DNA from: Fremontodendron californicum
Lineage: Eukaryota > Streptophyta > Magnoliopsida > Malvales > Malvaceae
Assembly (NCBI GenBank): GCA_030761205.1
Contig: JAULJL010000028.1
Location: 21,565,001-21,629,000 of the forward strand
Length of the DNA stretch: 64,000 nt
Direction of reading: 5' to 3'
Made by a program: the position numbers and the translations under genes. The notes below the pieces were generated by a model. The model saw nothing but the letters and a program-made list of their open reading frames with translations, was not told the DNA's origin and did no database searches. Shown in pieces: positions 21,064 to 32,571 of the stretch; within the stretch, counting starts at the first letter, position 1, and each line of letters opens with the position of its first letter.

Positions 21064-21492
21064 CAAATTGGAGGCAAAAATGGAAGATTATTTCGATTGG
21101 GCTGAAAACAATACAAGTGCAAAAAAACTCTGGGCTTGAAACAGGCAACTTCAGCTTGACACTTATAAATAGCAGCAGCTGTGTGAATTATGGAGATCTC
21201 TCTTTCCTTTTACACGGTTATCATGAAAAAACATAAAAAAAAATTGAATATATCCGTGTCAAATATATATCGGTATCCGACACTTACCTTCAAGTCCGAA
21301 TAACATAGGGTGAAATGATACTTAATCAGAAGAGTATGTTTGATACAGTGTCATAGACTAGCTCAACCTACTATTAAAGTGTGTTACACATGATACAATC
21401 GTGTGATAGAAACAGCATTCTGATGCAAAACTTAATGTAGAAAAAATAAAATAATAATGTAAATGGTAAGTTGTAAAATAGTAATTAATTAT

Positions 21493-21668
21493 GTTACTCG
21501 GAAACGGGTATGCGTCCGACACGGATATATTAAAAATTTTCTAAAATTTTCATATATTTGGAGAGTTCTTGAAAGATCATATCCTCATACCCATGTCCAG
21601 ATATGCGTCGGATACGGATGTCCGACATGAATATTTCAAAAAAAATTAGAAATCAGAGCAACATAAAT
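21493..21668. mobile_element. MITE of the CTATGTTACTCGG family
   Basis: The ends TATGTTACTCGG and CAGAGCAACATA are inverted. The interior has GTCCGACACGGATAT and ATGCGTCGGATACGG words. Its best preserved relative is 47441-47624, which has a perfect 8-bp target duplication. Confidence 0.65.
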
Positions 21669-21736
21669 TATTAATATGAAATCATAATAAAGATGAGAAC
21701 AATGTTGTTATTACATCAATTAGGTTTTCAGACAGC

Positions 21737-21867
21737 AAAAACCTGGTGCCTTTCTTTCCACTGGAGAAAGAAGCTGCTTCCGAGGAGTTCAAAAATGTGA
21801 TCCATTTCATTATTTGTCGCAAGCAGACATCTGAGTTTTACAGCAGCATAAAGCCAATACCTGTATA
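21737..21867 (-). pseudogene. Possible orphan terminal exon, unknown gene
   Basis: On the minus strand, the acceptor TATATACAG is followed by an open frame of about 43 codons (starting YWLYAAVKLRCLL and ending WKERHQVFAV) and a TGA. Composition and the sharp acceptor make it look like a last coding exon. No upstream exon is recognisable: the sequence before it is AT-rich and then occupied by a hAT MITE (21968-22265). I do not recognise the protein. It may be a gene relic or chance. Confidence 0.25.
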
Positions 21868-21967
21868 TAGCAGAAATTATTTTATCACGCTCAAATTAAC
21901 ATCATCAATTAAAAATTGAAAAAACAGAAGAATCCTTCGTGAATTTAGTGCCACCAATAGTGAATAC

Positions 21968-22265
21968 TAGACCTGTTCATGAGTCAGGCCGGGTCAAGCC
22001 GCGGCCCGAAAAATATTTTTTTCTCTTTTCCAAGTCCATTCAGACTCGGATCGGGTCGTTTTACTATTCAAAAATATTAAAATATTATTTTTATATTAAT
22101 ATTTTTATATATTTTATAATTATTTAAATAAAATAATATTTTTTATTTAATAAATAGTAATTCGAGCAGGGTCGGGCCGAATTACTAAATACCTTGTCCA
22201 AGCCCGGCCCAATATGAGCCGGGCCTATCGGGCTGGGCGGGCTACCTAGCCCGTGGATAGGTCTA
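21968..22265. mobile_element. hAT MITE with perfect 8-bp target duplication
   Basis: TAGACCTGTTCATGAG at the left and CCGTGGATAGGTCTA at the right, flanked by GTGAATAC at 21960-21967 and 22266-22273. The 298-bp interior has a GC-rich GGGCCGGG-type subterminal region and an AT-rich core. No coding frame. Confidence 0.9.
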
Positions 22266-22336
22266 GTGAATACTAATTCATGATTAAGCTAATATATCCC
22301 TTTAATTTTACTAATATGTTGTTAACCGTTCATTTT

Positions 22337-22494
22337 TGATATATTGATAATGGAATTTTTTAATTTTACAAGGAAAGTTAAGGGACTTCATAAGTCTCAT
22401 TTAAATTTTTTTTTTTTTTTAAATATACTTTAAAGAGTATGTATATCCTGTTAACTCCGCTTGTAGAATCTAAAATCTTCATTAATGGTGAAAC
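22337..22494. mobile_element. MITE of the TTGACAGTGAAATTTTTAA family
   Basis: It starts TTTTGATATATTGATAATGG and ends AAAATCTTCATTAATGGTG, inverted relatives of each other over about 30 bp. The same layout is seen at 10016-10133, 25995-26160 and 35281-35452. Confidence 0.5.
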
Positions 22495-23114
22495 CAAAAC
22501 TAAACATTTTGATAGATAAGAATCTCGTAAAAACTTCTTTCGAGGAATGAGCTAAGACAAATCATTTTTCAAGAACAATAACTAAGGGACCCGATACTAC
22601 TACTTAGATCTGGAACCTACATGCCGATGCTCACAATTTCGATATCCATACCAATGAATTCGAGGAAATATCTCGCAAAATATTTAGTACCCAAGATGAT
22701 TTCTCAATTTTGCTAATAGGTTCATTTTGCTTACGAGCTAGAAATTAAGAAAAGAAAGCTTGGTAATATTTTGGGGGTTTTAGAATCTGAAAATTCCCAA
22801 ATAGGATTATTTCTTGGGTTAGCCGACCATGATGAAGTCATTTGGGCCTGGACATACGGTTACGTAAAATTAGAAGGCTTATGCAGGTTTGATAATGGGG
22901 CCTTAATCAGCATTTTGCAAGTTTATTGATTTTCTTATTTTTTTGCTTACAATTCTAACATTTGTATAATTTTTTTTATTAATTAACTTATTTCTAAATA
23001 TAAAAATTTCTCTTTATGATATAATGGGTTTTTTAAGATTATTATCCAATAAGCAGTAGAGTAGTTTTTTTTTTTTATTCCATAAGTAAATTTAAAAGGT
23101 TGATACATGATAGG

Positions 23115-23652
23115 TAGACCTGTACATGGGTCGGGCTACCCGCCCATATTTGGAAAGGTTTGGATAAAAATATTAGGCCCGAAAAATAGGCTTGGGCAAA
23201 AAAATTAGGCCCGTTTAAAAAATAGGTCGGGCTTTGGCTCCAACATTCAAGGCCCGAACCCAGCTTGGCCCGATCTGTTTTTTAATTAAATAATATATTA
23301 TTTATATTTATATATATTATGTAATTTATGTCATATAAAAATTAAATATATATAATATTATAAACATTAAAAAAATATATTAAATTGTCCATGTTTAAGA
23401 ACTTGATAAAAAAATATATATGAAATTACTAAAGATTAAATAATAAAAATATATAAAAATTTTTAAAAAATTTAGAAAAAAATAATATGGACGGGTCTAA
23501 ACGGGTTTGGACTATCCATTTACAAATATGAGCGGGTTTGGACAAAATTTGAGGCCCATATTTCGGGCCGGGCCAAGCTTGGGCGAGCGAATGAAGTGTT
23601 GATACCATACATGGGCTCGACCCAAACCTGGCCCGACCCATGGACACCTCTA
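23115..23652. mobile_element. hAT MITE, long subtype, perfect target duplication
   Basis: A 538-bp element from TAGACCTGTACATGGG to CCATGGACACCTCTA, flanked by ATGATAGG at 23107-23114 and 23653-23660. It has a GGCCCGAA-rich subterminal part on both sides and is the same subtype as 56436-57002. The short frame seen inside on the minus strand is a by-product of the GC-rich ends. Confidence 0.9.
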
Positions 23653-23890
23653 ATGATAGGTATCCAGTTAGAATATATTTAAATAAATAAATAATTTATT
23701 ATAATAAAATAGACATGTGAAAATCCTATCAACCCTTTTGTAAAGTTAAAATTAAAATTTTATCGTTAATATATAAAATAATAATTTCTTTTTTGATACT
23801 TAAAAAATACCCCTATAAAACAAAAAGAAAAAAGAACAATACTAGAATCTTTCTTCAAAACTAAAGAGCTTCATTGCACAAAATCGTTGT

Positions 23891-23893
<3 letters not shown>

Positions 23894-23938
<45 letters not shown>
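23894..23938. repeat. (GA)n microsatellite
   Basis: About 22 uninterrupted GA units in otherwise AT-rich spacer. Confidence 0.95.
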
Positions 23939-23942
<4 letters not shown>

Positions 23943-24411
23943 TCATTGTATGATTCGAAAATGCAAGAAGTTCAAGTGGAATGAACTTGCGTGCCTTGAT
24001 GATTTTGACCATTTTTCCCTCACATGTTTTTATAATTATATTGTTATTTATTGATTAGTTTATGACATCTAATCTCCAAATTGTTTTTGACTAATTAATG
24101 GTATTTGTTTGAGTTCAAAAATGTTCATTGAATCGAGTCATGTTGGATCGATTTCGATTGACACTTCAAATCTTTTGCGCAATGCTTCACCCTATTGAGC
24201 TCAAATAAGCTCTATTTCATAAAAATATTTAAAAAATTATTTTAATATTCATATTTTAAATTAAAATTAAATAAAAAATATTTTAATTAATTAAATAATA
24301 TCTTGTGCATGATAAGACTCGAGCTTACAAAAAAATTAGTCAAAATCCAATTCGAGTCGGACTAGACCTGGCAAATACCCTAACATGTTGACAAGTTTAT
24401 TTGTGTTTAAG

Positions 24412-24447
<36 letters not shown>

Positions 24448-27240
24448 CAATCAATGTAAGAAAAAAAAAAAAAAAAAGCTAAAATGGGTAGATACTTTAA
24501 TTTTTTGCCTTAATGTCTAAAAGGTAGTGTATGTCGAACTTGAGGTTTAATTTAGATGATTTACTTATCCATTTAAATATTGAATTTTCAAAATATGAAA
24601 TTCAAATCCTTTCTTTAAAAAATAAAAGAAAAAGATAATGCATGGTAACACTTAAATATTTGACACAACTATAAATGTATATATTTAAATAAAAAATTAA
24701 GTTTGAATTTTGTTCTTTTAGAAAAAAGAAAGAAAGTAAGGGTTGGTAATTGTGAAAAAAAGTTGTAAATCGTGCCAATGTTATTTAAGAAGTTGTAGAC
24801 AAATTCTTTTTGTTTTTAATGATCACTTCACAACGGCCTCCCTTTACTACCTAAAACTTTCTTTCCCAATTGTGAAAGGACAAAAAGTCAAAATATCAAA
24901 TTAAGCAGCGCTAATAATTGTCAAATAAATAAATAGTTTTAGAATTTACTCAATTTAGAATCTAGTAGTAATTAAATTACATAATTCTTGTGCCGGATGG
25001 AATTGGGAAGTGAATATGTGTGCTCAAACGAGATTGGATTTGAAATATGATATTTTAGATTCTAATTCAATTTAAATATTTATTTAATTAATAAAATTTT
25101 TTATTTAAATTTAATTGTAAAAATATTTTTAATATTTTTAAATTATAAAATGAACTTTTCAAATTAGAGAGACTAAGCCTAACCTTGAGCAAGTAATTTT
25201 TTGATGTCCAAATCTGATCCAACCCGATCCATGACAACTGGGAACACATCTTAAACTATTTTTTTTTGGATTTTTATGAGATTGTGAAAACCTCCAAATA
25301 GACGATATAGACAGCTTCTTAATAATACATAATTGTTGTTTGTATTGTATGCCAAGATTAGCTAGTTTGTGGACTTACCTAATTTTGATTTTGTTCAATA
25401 AGATTATTATTAAAGTAATTTACTTTTCACAAGTTATAAGACATATGATCGATTTGGTGATTTGATCCTTAATCTAGGTCTATTCTTATATATTTGATCT
25501 AGCAGAAAAATCCAAATTGACCCATCATGTTTATGCAAAAATCTATAACCGATTGAGTTTTTATTATTATGAATAGATTGAAAATAAACTTGTCAAATAA
25601 TTTTAAATAATCATAACTAAAATTTTGCAAACAAAATTCTTATTGTTTTATCATTTCATTAAAAATTAAAAATAAAAAACACATTAAAGAAAAAGTTTTT
25701 TTTTTTTTCAAACTTAACGTTTTTTTTTGTTAATTTCTTTTAAGTAATAATGAATATTTTTAATTTTCATCTCATATGAATGTTAATTCAAAATATATTA
25801 TTATTCTTTACATAATTTAAAATTTAATTTATAATATTTAAAAAATATTTTTATTAACTCAATATTGACTCGACTGATACTATTATGATCTAACTTTAAA
25901 CCAGCCATTGTCAGAGAAGTATGCTTTTCACATTTCATTTCAATTTAAAACAAAATAACATTATTAACAAGAAAACAAATAAATAAAAGAGTTTGTTTTT
26001 TTATATATTGATAGTGAATTTTTTTAATTTTATAAACGAATTTAAAAAATTGTCATATATCTTATGTTTTTATAAATTAATTTTTTTATTAAATATATCA
26101 TAAAAATTATGTAACACTCTAATAAACCCGTTTATGAAGTTTAAAAATTTTATTGACAAAAAATAAGATAATTTCTTATAAAAAAAAATAAAAAGAACAT
26201 AAAAATTGATATAGAAATGAGGCAAAATAATTCAAGCAAAAATCTAGGACGATGTGAGATCCTTTCTCCAAACCCGGTTCGGGTAGATTAGGAAATTCGT
26301 TTTACTATTTTAAAAAAATATTAAAATATTACTTTTATAATAATAATTATATATTTTTTATAATAAAAAAATATACTTTATTAATAAATAATAATTTATG
26401 TCGAACCGAATTGATTCAAATTAAAATAAAAAATTTATATCCAAACTCGATCTAATACAAATTAAATCTGTCAAGTCGGACAAGTAAACAGGTCTAATTG
26501 CAATAATCTTCGGATATGTAATGCCAAAGAAGGCAGAAATCAAGCATTATTTTTCGGGGGTCAATAAAACGTAATCCACAAAAATGGTGTCTCACATTAT
26601 ATCTTTCAACGCCAAGAAAAAAGTGCTTTCACTGCCTCCATGAAATAGTACTACCCTAGTATTTCTCTCTCTTTAATCACTTGTTTAAAACGTGCACAAT
26701 ATGTAAAAATTTAAACCCTCTAGAGGATTTGATAGACTGGTCTATCATTTGTCGACATCATATCATATTTATAACTAATAATAGCAATGATAATAATTAG
26801 ATCTGTTGGAAATGGATCCAATTAAATTTGATTAATACAAAATTTTACTTGCTCAAGACTCCTTCCGACCTGATTTGTTTGATTTGAAAAAATTTCATTT
26901 TATTTTTAAAAAAATATTTTTATAATTAAACGGATTTATTTTGATATATTATCAATGTATAAATTTATATTCTGTTAGTTAATTAGATAATGCTACATAT
27001 TAATAATTAAAATTATCGGTATTTATTTTAAAATATTATATTTATTTATTAATGAAATAACATTATATAATTTATTGTTAATTCTTCAAATATCTCTTTT
27101 TTGAAATGAAAACAATGTGAAAACCATGTAGTTTCATGGTTTTCAAATCTAAAATGCACTCTTCAACCTATAATTATCGTTTAAATTCTACTTTATCTTT
27201 CTCTTAATTATCACAGATATAATATAATTAAGAGCTCGAA
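23939..27240. other. Repeat-rich AT spacer
   Basis: Contains a TA run (24417-24444), poly(A) tracts, an old GACCTG-family MITE ending GTAAACAGGTCTA near 26495, other degenerate copies near 24112-24390 and 25000-25240, and a TTGACAGTG-family MITE at about 25995-26160. No convincing exon was found on either strand. Confidence 0.5.
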
Positions 27241-27398
27241 AGATGATATTCATAGGTTATGCTTGAGTGCTGCGACTGAAAAGATATTTTCAAGAATTCC
27301 AACGTGCAGCCCATTTTGAATGCGAAACATTTCGATATCGTTGCTTTGCATTTCCACACAACTCATATTTGATATCTACCAAAGAATAAATTAAAGAC
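27241..27398 (-). pseudogene. Possible orphan terminal exon, unknown gene
   Basis: On the minus strand, TTCTTTGGTAG is followed by a frame of 41 codons (ISNMSCVEMQSNDIEMF and on to VAALKHNL) and a TGA near 27258. A possible preceding donor (AAACAG/GTACC) lies near 27540, but no exon before it is clear. I do not recognise the product. It could be a gene fragment or chance. Confidence 0.22.
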
Positions 27399-27589
27399 AG
27401 ACATCAATCGAAAAGAAATGAAGAAACTAAATACAAAGAATTGGTTCAATCGATAAAATTTTCTGTCTTGACAATAAATTTTCCGTGGCCTTCTTTGATG
27501 TTAATTTCAAATATATGAATTATTGGAGAAGAGAAGGTACCTGTTTTTGTGCAATATTGAAGAAGAGAATAAAAATTGTTAATGCAAAA

Positions 27590-27969
27590 ATTGTTGGGTT
27601 ACGCCCGTTATGAGGTATTGTCCGTTTTGAAAATCTAAATACAGTTTTTACGATTTTATCTTTTGAAAATTGAATGTGATTGCCAGATGGTTGTTGCTTG
27701 GGTTAAGAATCCGAGTAGAGCCCCATGGCGGATTTCGCGAAGTATAAGGGCTATAGAGTTTGTACGAACTGCGGTTCAGAACTGGGAAATTGTTCATATT
27801 TTGAGGGAGGCTAATGGTGAGGCTCATAAGCTAGCCAAATCTGGTGTAAATAGGGTGTCAGATTTGTTGTTTTATAGTCCTTAGTTTTGTCTGCAGCATG
27901 CTGTTTTCTGGTTTGTAAAAAGGACATCTTCTTAATTGCAATAAATCATGCTTTTCAAAAAAAAAAAAA
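27590..27969 (+). pseudogene. LINE 3' fragment with RNase H end and poly(A) tail
   Basis: From 27663 the plus strand encodes IECDCQMVVAWV, then WEIVHILREANGEAHKLAK and a stop at 27882-27884, the C-terminal half of the RNase H domain of plant L1-type elements. A 70-bp 3' part ending AATAAATCATGCTTTTC runs into an A-tract at 27957-27969. All upstream domains are missing, as in a 5'-truncated LINE insertion or RNase H-like relic. Confidence 0.7.
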
Positions 27970-28357
27970 GACGCATCAATAGGGGAATAGTGACCTTTTA
28001 TAAAATCATAGTCTAATCTTTGGCTAGTCGATGTGTGATCGATTTCCCCTTAACACTAACCCCCTAATCAAAGGTGCGAATTTTATTTTTACTAAGAGTT
28101 GATACGGATCCAGATCATATTCTCACTGACGACGTCACTTGTTTTTTGCTTGTAATTTCTCAAAACAAGTTTGTCAAAAAGTTTTGTTAATTTCATATGA
28201 GATTTGTATGGACTCTCACAATTTATTTTATCTGAACGGAAAGAAATTTTAAAAAGCACTCCAATAAAATAAAATAAAAAATTCCAAAAAAAGTTGTATT
28301 AACAATTTACTGTAGACATGATCACTCGTTTTTGTATTGTTTCAAATGTAATAAAAA

Positions 28358-28606
28358 ATAAATTTATATTTGATTCACTGTCAGTATATAAGTTTATACA
28401 TTGACAGTACATCTTACAATGCCACCCGTCGGGTTAGTAGTTAGGGGTTAAGAGTTAGTGCTAGAGGTTAGTGATTAGGGTTAGGGTTAGTGGTTAAGGT
28501 TAGGGGTTAGATTTAGAGGTTAATTTTTTAATGAGATGTCAGTATAGGATTCACAATCAATGTATAAACCTATACATTGACAGTGCATCAAATACAAATC
28601 CATAAA
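28358..28606. mobile_element. MITE with TTAGGG-like core
   Basis: The arms of about 46 bp are inverted: TTTATATTTGATTCACTGTC at the left and GACAGTGCATCAAATACAAA at the right, both reaching GTTTATACATTG inward. Between them, 28436-28525 is a run of GGTTAG, TTAGGG and TTAGTG words on the plus strand. This is a degenerate telomere-like minisatellite captured in a TIR element. No coding frame. Confidence 0.65.
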
Positions 28607-29279
28607 AAATGTACACAAATTATTTTTGTTTACATCGGGTATAAACCAGCATCATAGTTAAATTTTTGTGGTTTCTCCTATTGTTATTTTTATGTATGTG
28701 CTTCTTTTTAAATTTAAAACTTTCAATTATCTAAAAAAGGAATTTAGAAAAGGACATATTTTATTGAGGGAACAAATGATCCCACGTTCACAGAGCTAAA
28801 TGACCTATCTATTTATAGTTTTACAAATTAATAGGGCAAACCAAGGACAAAATTAACATTATATATATGTCCAAAAGAATAAGCTGATGATGGAGTTTGT
28901 TGGTTTTGTAACTTTGTATCATGGAATCCACGTATGGCAACGGAAAGCAACGTAAAAACCGACAAAGACAAAGATAATTAAACCGACAACCACATTAGAA
29001 TCATGAGTAGTTTGCTTCATGCATGTAATAATTAATTATTGAAGGAAAAAAAGAGAACAAAACTTCCTGCGCCTGTTGTTTTTGGTGAACAGAAAAGTAT
29101 AAAATATTAAGTTTTTGAGGCTAAGGAACGTTATTTAATGTTAAAATTGTTAATTAGTTGCATGTTTCCTATAAAAAGCTGACAGGAATCAATTTTATAT
29201 TTTTTTTAAAAAAAATAAACAGCTTTAATTTCCTTCATAGATACTGATCACCATGAAATTTTAATGGTAAAAGCTTTCA

Positions 29280-29326
<47 letters not shown>
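29280..29326. repeat. (TA)n microsatellite
   Basis: About 23 TA units without interruption. Confidence 0.95.
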
Positions 29327-29327
<1 letters not shown>

Positions 29328-29473
29328 AACCATTATCAAAATGAAGTAAAGCATGAGACGTGTGGAAGAATCAGTTGTAACGACAATGAGGACAACGTTT
29401 AGGACATAGCTTAAGATAGAGTTCAAAAGTTTTCAGGTGGTGAAAGCTCAATTGCTGCATTTGGTAATACGAC

Positions 29474-29852
29474 AGTATTATATTATCCGAATTTTTTATT
29501 TTTTTTTAAATATTTGTGTTTGATATTTATATTCAATACATATATATTAAAATATAAGTATGAGATATAATTTTTCAAATATATAAAAAAAAAATTTAAA
29601 AATGAAATATACCTTATCGAATATATCTGTATCCAAGAGCGAAATCAAAAATTTTATATTGAGAGATCGAGATAAAAGATGATCACATTATAAATTATGG
29701 GATGCCAAAATAGAATTTTTATCATGTTTTGAATAAGACAATTGTTAGAACTTAAAAAATTTGGAGGAACCAAGAGAGGCCAAGGTTCTTATCTGTTTCC
29801 TTGGATTCGCTCCTATCTGTATTCGATATTCATCTGAATTTAGATAACAAAG
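29474..29852. mobile_element. Old CTATGTTAC-family MITE carrying a nested insertion
   Basis: Left part TATTATCCGAA to CTTATCGAATATATCTGTAT and right part ATCTGTATTCGATATTC to GAATTTAGATAACAAAG join into a diverged member of the family at 47441-47624. The gap is filled by a second element, 29633-29814. Confidence 0.5.
29633..29814. mobile_element. Nested MITE, GAGCGAAATC ends, 8-bp target duplication
   Basis: 182 bp from CCAAGAGCGAAATC to TTGGATTCGCTCCT, flanked by ATCTGTAT at 29625-29632 and 29815-29822. Ends and duplication length fit a hAT-type MITE inserted into an older MITE. Confidence 0.7.
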
Positions 29853-32125
29853 ATTATATTTACAAGTTGAAGATATATAGAGTTGAATTTGTGGTCCATA
29901 TTTGGCTTTGATGGAAATTGATGGTAATGATTATAACTTAAGATGCAAGATATTTCATATTTCAAGCATGCAAAACATGAGAAATTAACTTAATGAGACT
30001 TACCACGTTTTTCATGCTAGCTAAATAAATCCTCCAATAAAAACTAATTTGCCAGCAAATTTTCTTCCATTGAATGTTTTAGTTAAATTTCCTTAAATAG
30101 AAAAACTATCAAATTGCTGAGAGACCAAGGTTTTGTTATTACAATAGTGTTATCAACTTATCATGTAGAGTAGTTCCATGATTTTTCACATTTCCTTATA
30201 CCTCGTGATTAATTAAAAAAAAATATGATTAAGATTTCAAAAATTAGTCTCAACTCTTCATAGATTAATTAATTTAAATTTGACCATAGAGGAGGAGTAA
30301 ACGATCATGTTAAAATTGTATATATCTTATATCAGATAGATATATATATGCAGTTCAATTTGGCTTTTGAGAGCAAAATTAAGTTGACATTTGACCTTCT
30401 ACCGATCAGCAGAGTTATTATAATCTTTGTATTCATATCATGTTTATATTATTTTTTTGTATTATAATCATATTTAAGGTGTTAAATATAAATTTTGATA
30501 TGTTAATAATTCGCGTTATATAAATTTTGATATATTCGTTTATTAGTGTCATGTCATATTTTAATTTTTTTTCTCGTATCGTGTTCGTACATATTCAAAA
30601 TTATCAAATTTCAATTTCTTAAAATTATAGAAAGTAAAATAATATCAATTTCTTCTAGTACAACATTTCGGGATAATCTCTATATAGAAACATGGCTCTC
30701 TTCTCTAGGTCCAATGTGCAAAAACAAGTTATGAGTTTGGCTTTGAAATAGAATAATAAATCAAGGTACTAGCAATTGTAAAATACAAATAAACAAAGCT
30801 TATAGTTCGCAAAAATATTGCCCCTATCCCTATGCAAATCAATTTTTAACAAGTATATGTAGTAGTACTACACTTATCTCAACTATTTTTCTTATCAAAT
30901 TAATATATATAGATATATATAATCACTTTATGAATGTATCAATTTTTTAATATATAATCTGGAATAAATAAGTTGCTCAAACCTCCAAATTAGGACAAAA
31001 CGTGGGTATCCAATCGGAGGTTATGTATTCGAGATTAATTAGTACCAATAAGAATCCACCGATGAAATTTAAATTCATAATCGTTTACATTAAGACGAAC
31101 TTTTTTTAAGAAAAAAATTATTCCTCTTAAAAAAGAATAAATTTATTTTAAAAGAAATAATCTCTCTTAATAATTTATATTATTAATAGTAAAATACATC
31201 AAGTTAGACATGAACGAAAAATGACATGCCAAATGCCTCGACCGATTTTGTAAATGAGCCTCATTGTTTTGTCTAAATACATTTTTTTTGAGTCCACTAT
31301 CTCTATCCAAATCTTCTTAAATATCAGATGAACCTTCAAAATTAGACAGTTAACTTAACTCGATCTTGGACAGATCTAATAGACATCTATATTATTTTTT
31401 TCTTTCAAATTTTATTTTTCTTCAATTTAATTTTTGTATTGTCTATGTGTATAAAATTTATATAGTTTTTATGTATATAATCTATTCTTTTAATTAAACA
31501 TTCAATTTAGTTTGAACCAAAATTCAAGATTCAAACTAAATTTAATGACTTTTAATTTAATTATACCTTAACTAGAAACAAAGCATCAAATAGTTTAGGT
31601 TAAAATACTAAAAAGCCCATGAACTAGTTTACCTTTTTAGTAAGCTTTTATACTTTTATTTTATTAAAATAAATTTTTATCCTTTGATTTGTATCAAATA
31701 AAATTTTATTTTAAATGAAATGTCTATTTATGTTAATAATTTATTTAAATATAAATTAAAGATTAGAAATTTATTTGGGTATAAATTAAAGATTAAGAAT
31801 TTATTTTGATATAATAAAAAAATAAAAGTTTATCTAGATAAAATAATAAAATTTAAGAATTTTTTTTGGTTATTTTAACCAATAGTTTATGGTGGCAAAA
31901 GTGTGAATGAACGTGTTGGTAAAGCATATTATTACTCTGAAGAAAAATATACTAATAAAAAAAAAAAGTGCATCAAATCATGGGGCGGCTGCCCATGTTA
32001 TCCATGGTCTACAGCCTCTAATGGTGGGAATAATTTCATTTACTATTTTTATGGATAACACCCCATATGAGAACTTCTCTATAATTGGCCATAGATTTAC
32101 ATGATTTGTAAAATATATCTGGTAA
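29853..32125. other. AT-rich spacer
   Basis: Holds a GATAATTCGTG-family repeat near 30412-30612 and poly(A) runs. The open frames in this stretch are short and start in low-complexity sequence. I see no gene. Confidence 0.5.
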
Positions 32126-32490
32126 AATCCCTATATCTGACCATAATATACAAGATAAAACATATCTCCTTTTACCCATATTAGATTTTTTTCGATACAA
32201 AGTAATTCGCAATTCGGGAATAAAAGAAGGATTTTCGATGTTGATATTTGAATCAAAATTTGCTACATGATATGTTTTAAAAATTATTATATGAAACAAC
32301 TGAGTTAAATCTCTATATCTGACCATAATATATAAGAAGAAACATATCTCCTTTGACCCATATTAGGTTTTTCTTCGGTACAAAAGAATTCGCAATTCGG
32401 AAATATGAGAAGAATTTTCGATGTTGGTATTTAAATTCATATCTATTAGAGGATACTTATTAAAAATTATTATATGAATCAATTGAGTTA
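32126..32490. repeat. Two-copy tandem duplication of about 182 bp
   Basis: 32126-32307 and 32308-32490 both begin AATCYCTATATCTGACCAT and contain ACATATCTCCTTTTACCCATATTAG, AATTCGCAATTCGG and TTTTCGATGTTG in order. Each unit also carries AACTGAGTTAAAT or AATTGAGTTAAAT near its end. It lies 80 bp beyond the 3' end of the P450 gene. Confidence 0.85.
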
Positions 32491-32571
32491 AATTCGAACA
32501 GATGGGTCAGCTTGTATCTAACATCTATCACTAAAAAGAAGCTAACCAGGTATGCTCTTGTATGTCTAAAA

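Noticed and set aside
23429..23647. Minus-strand frame of 72 codons
   Set aside because: Lies wholly inside the hAT MITE 23115-23652 and reflects its GC-rich end.
28436..28525. Interstitial telomere
   Set aside because: The words are mixed GGTTAG/TTAGGG, not the plant TTTAGGG, and they sit between inverted arms of a TIR element.
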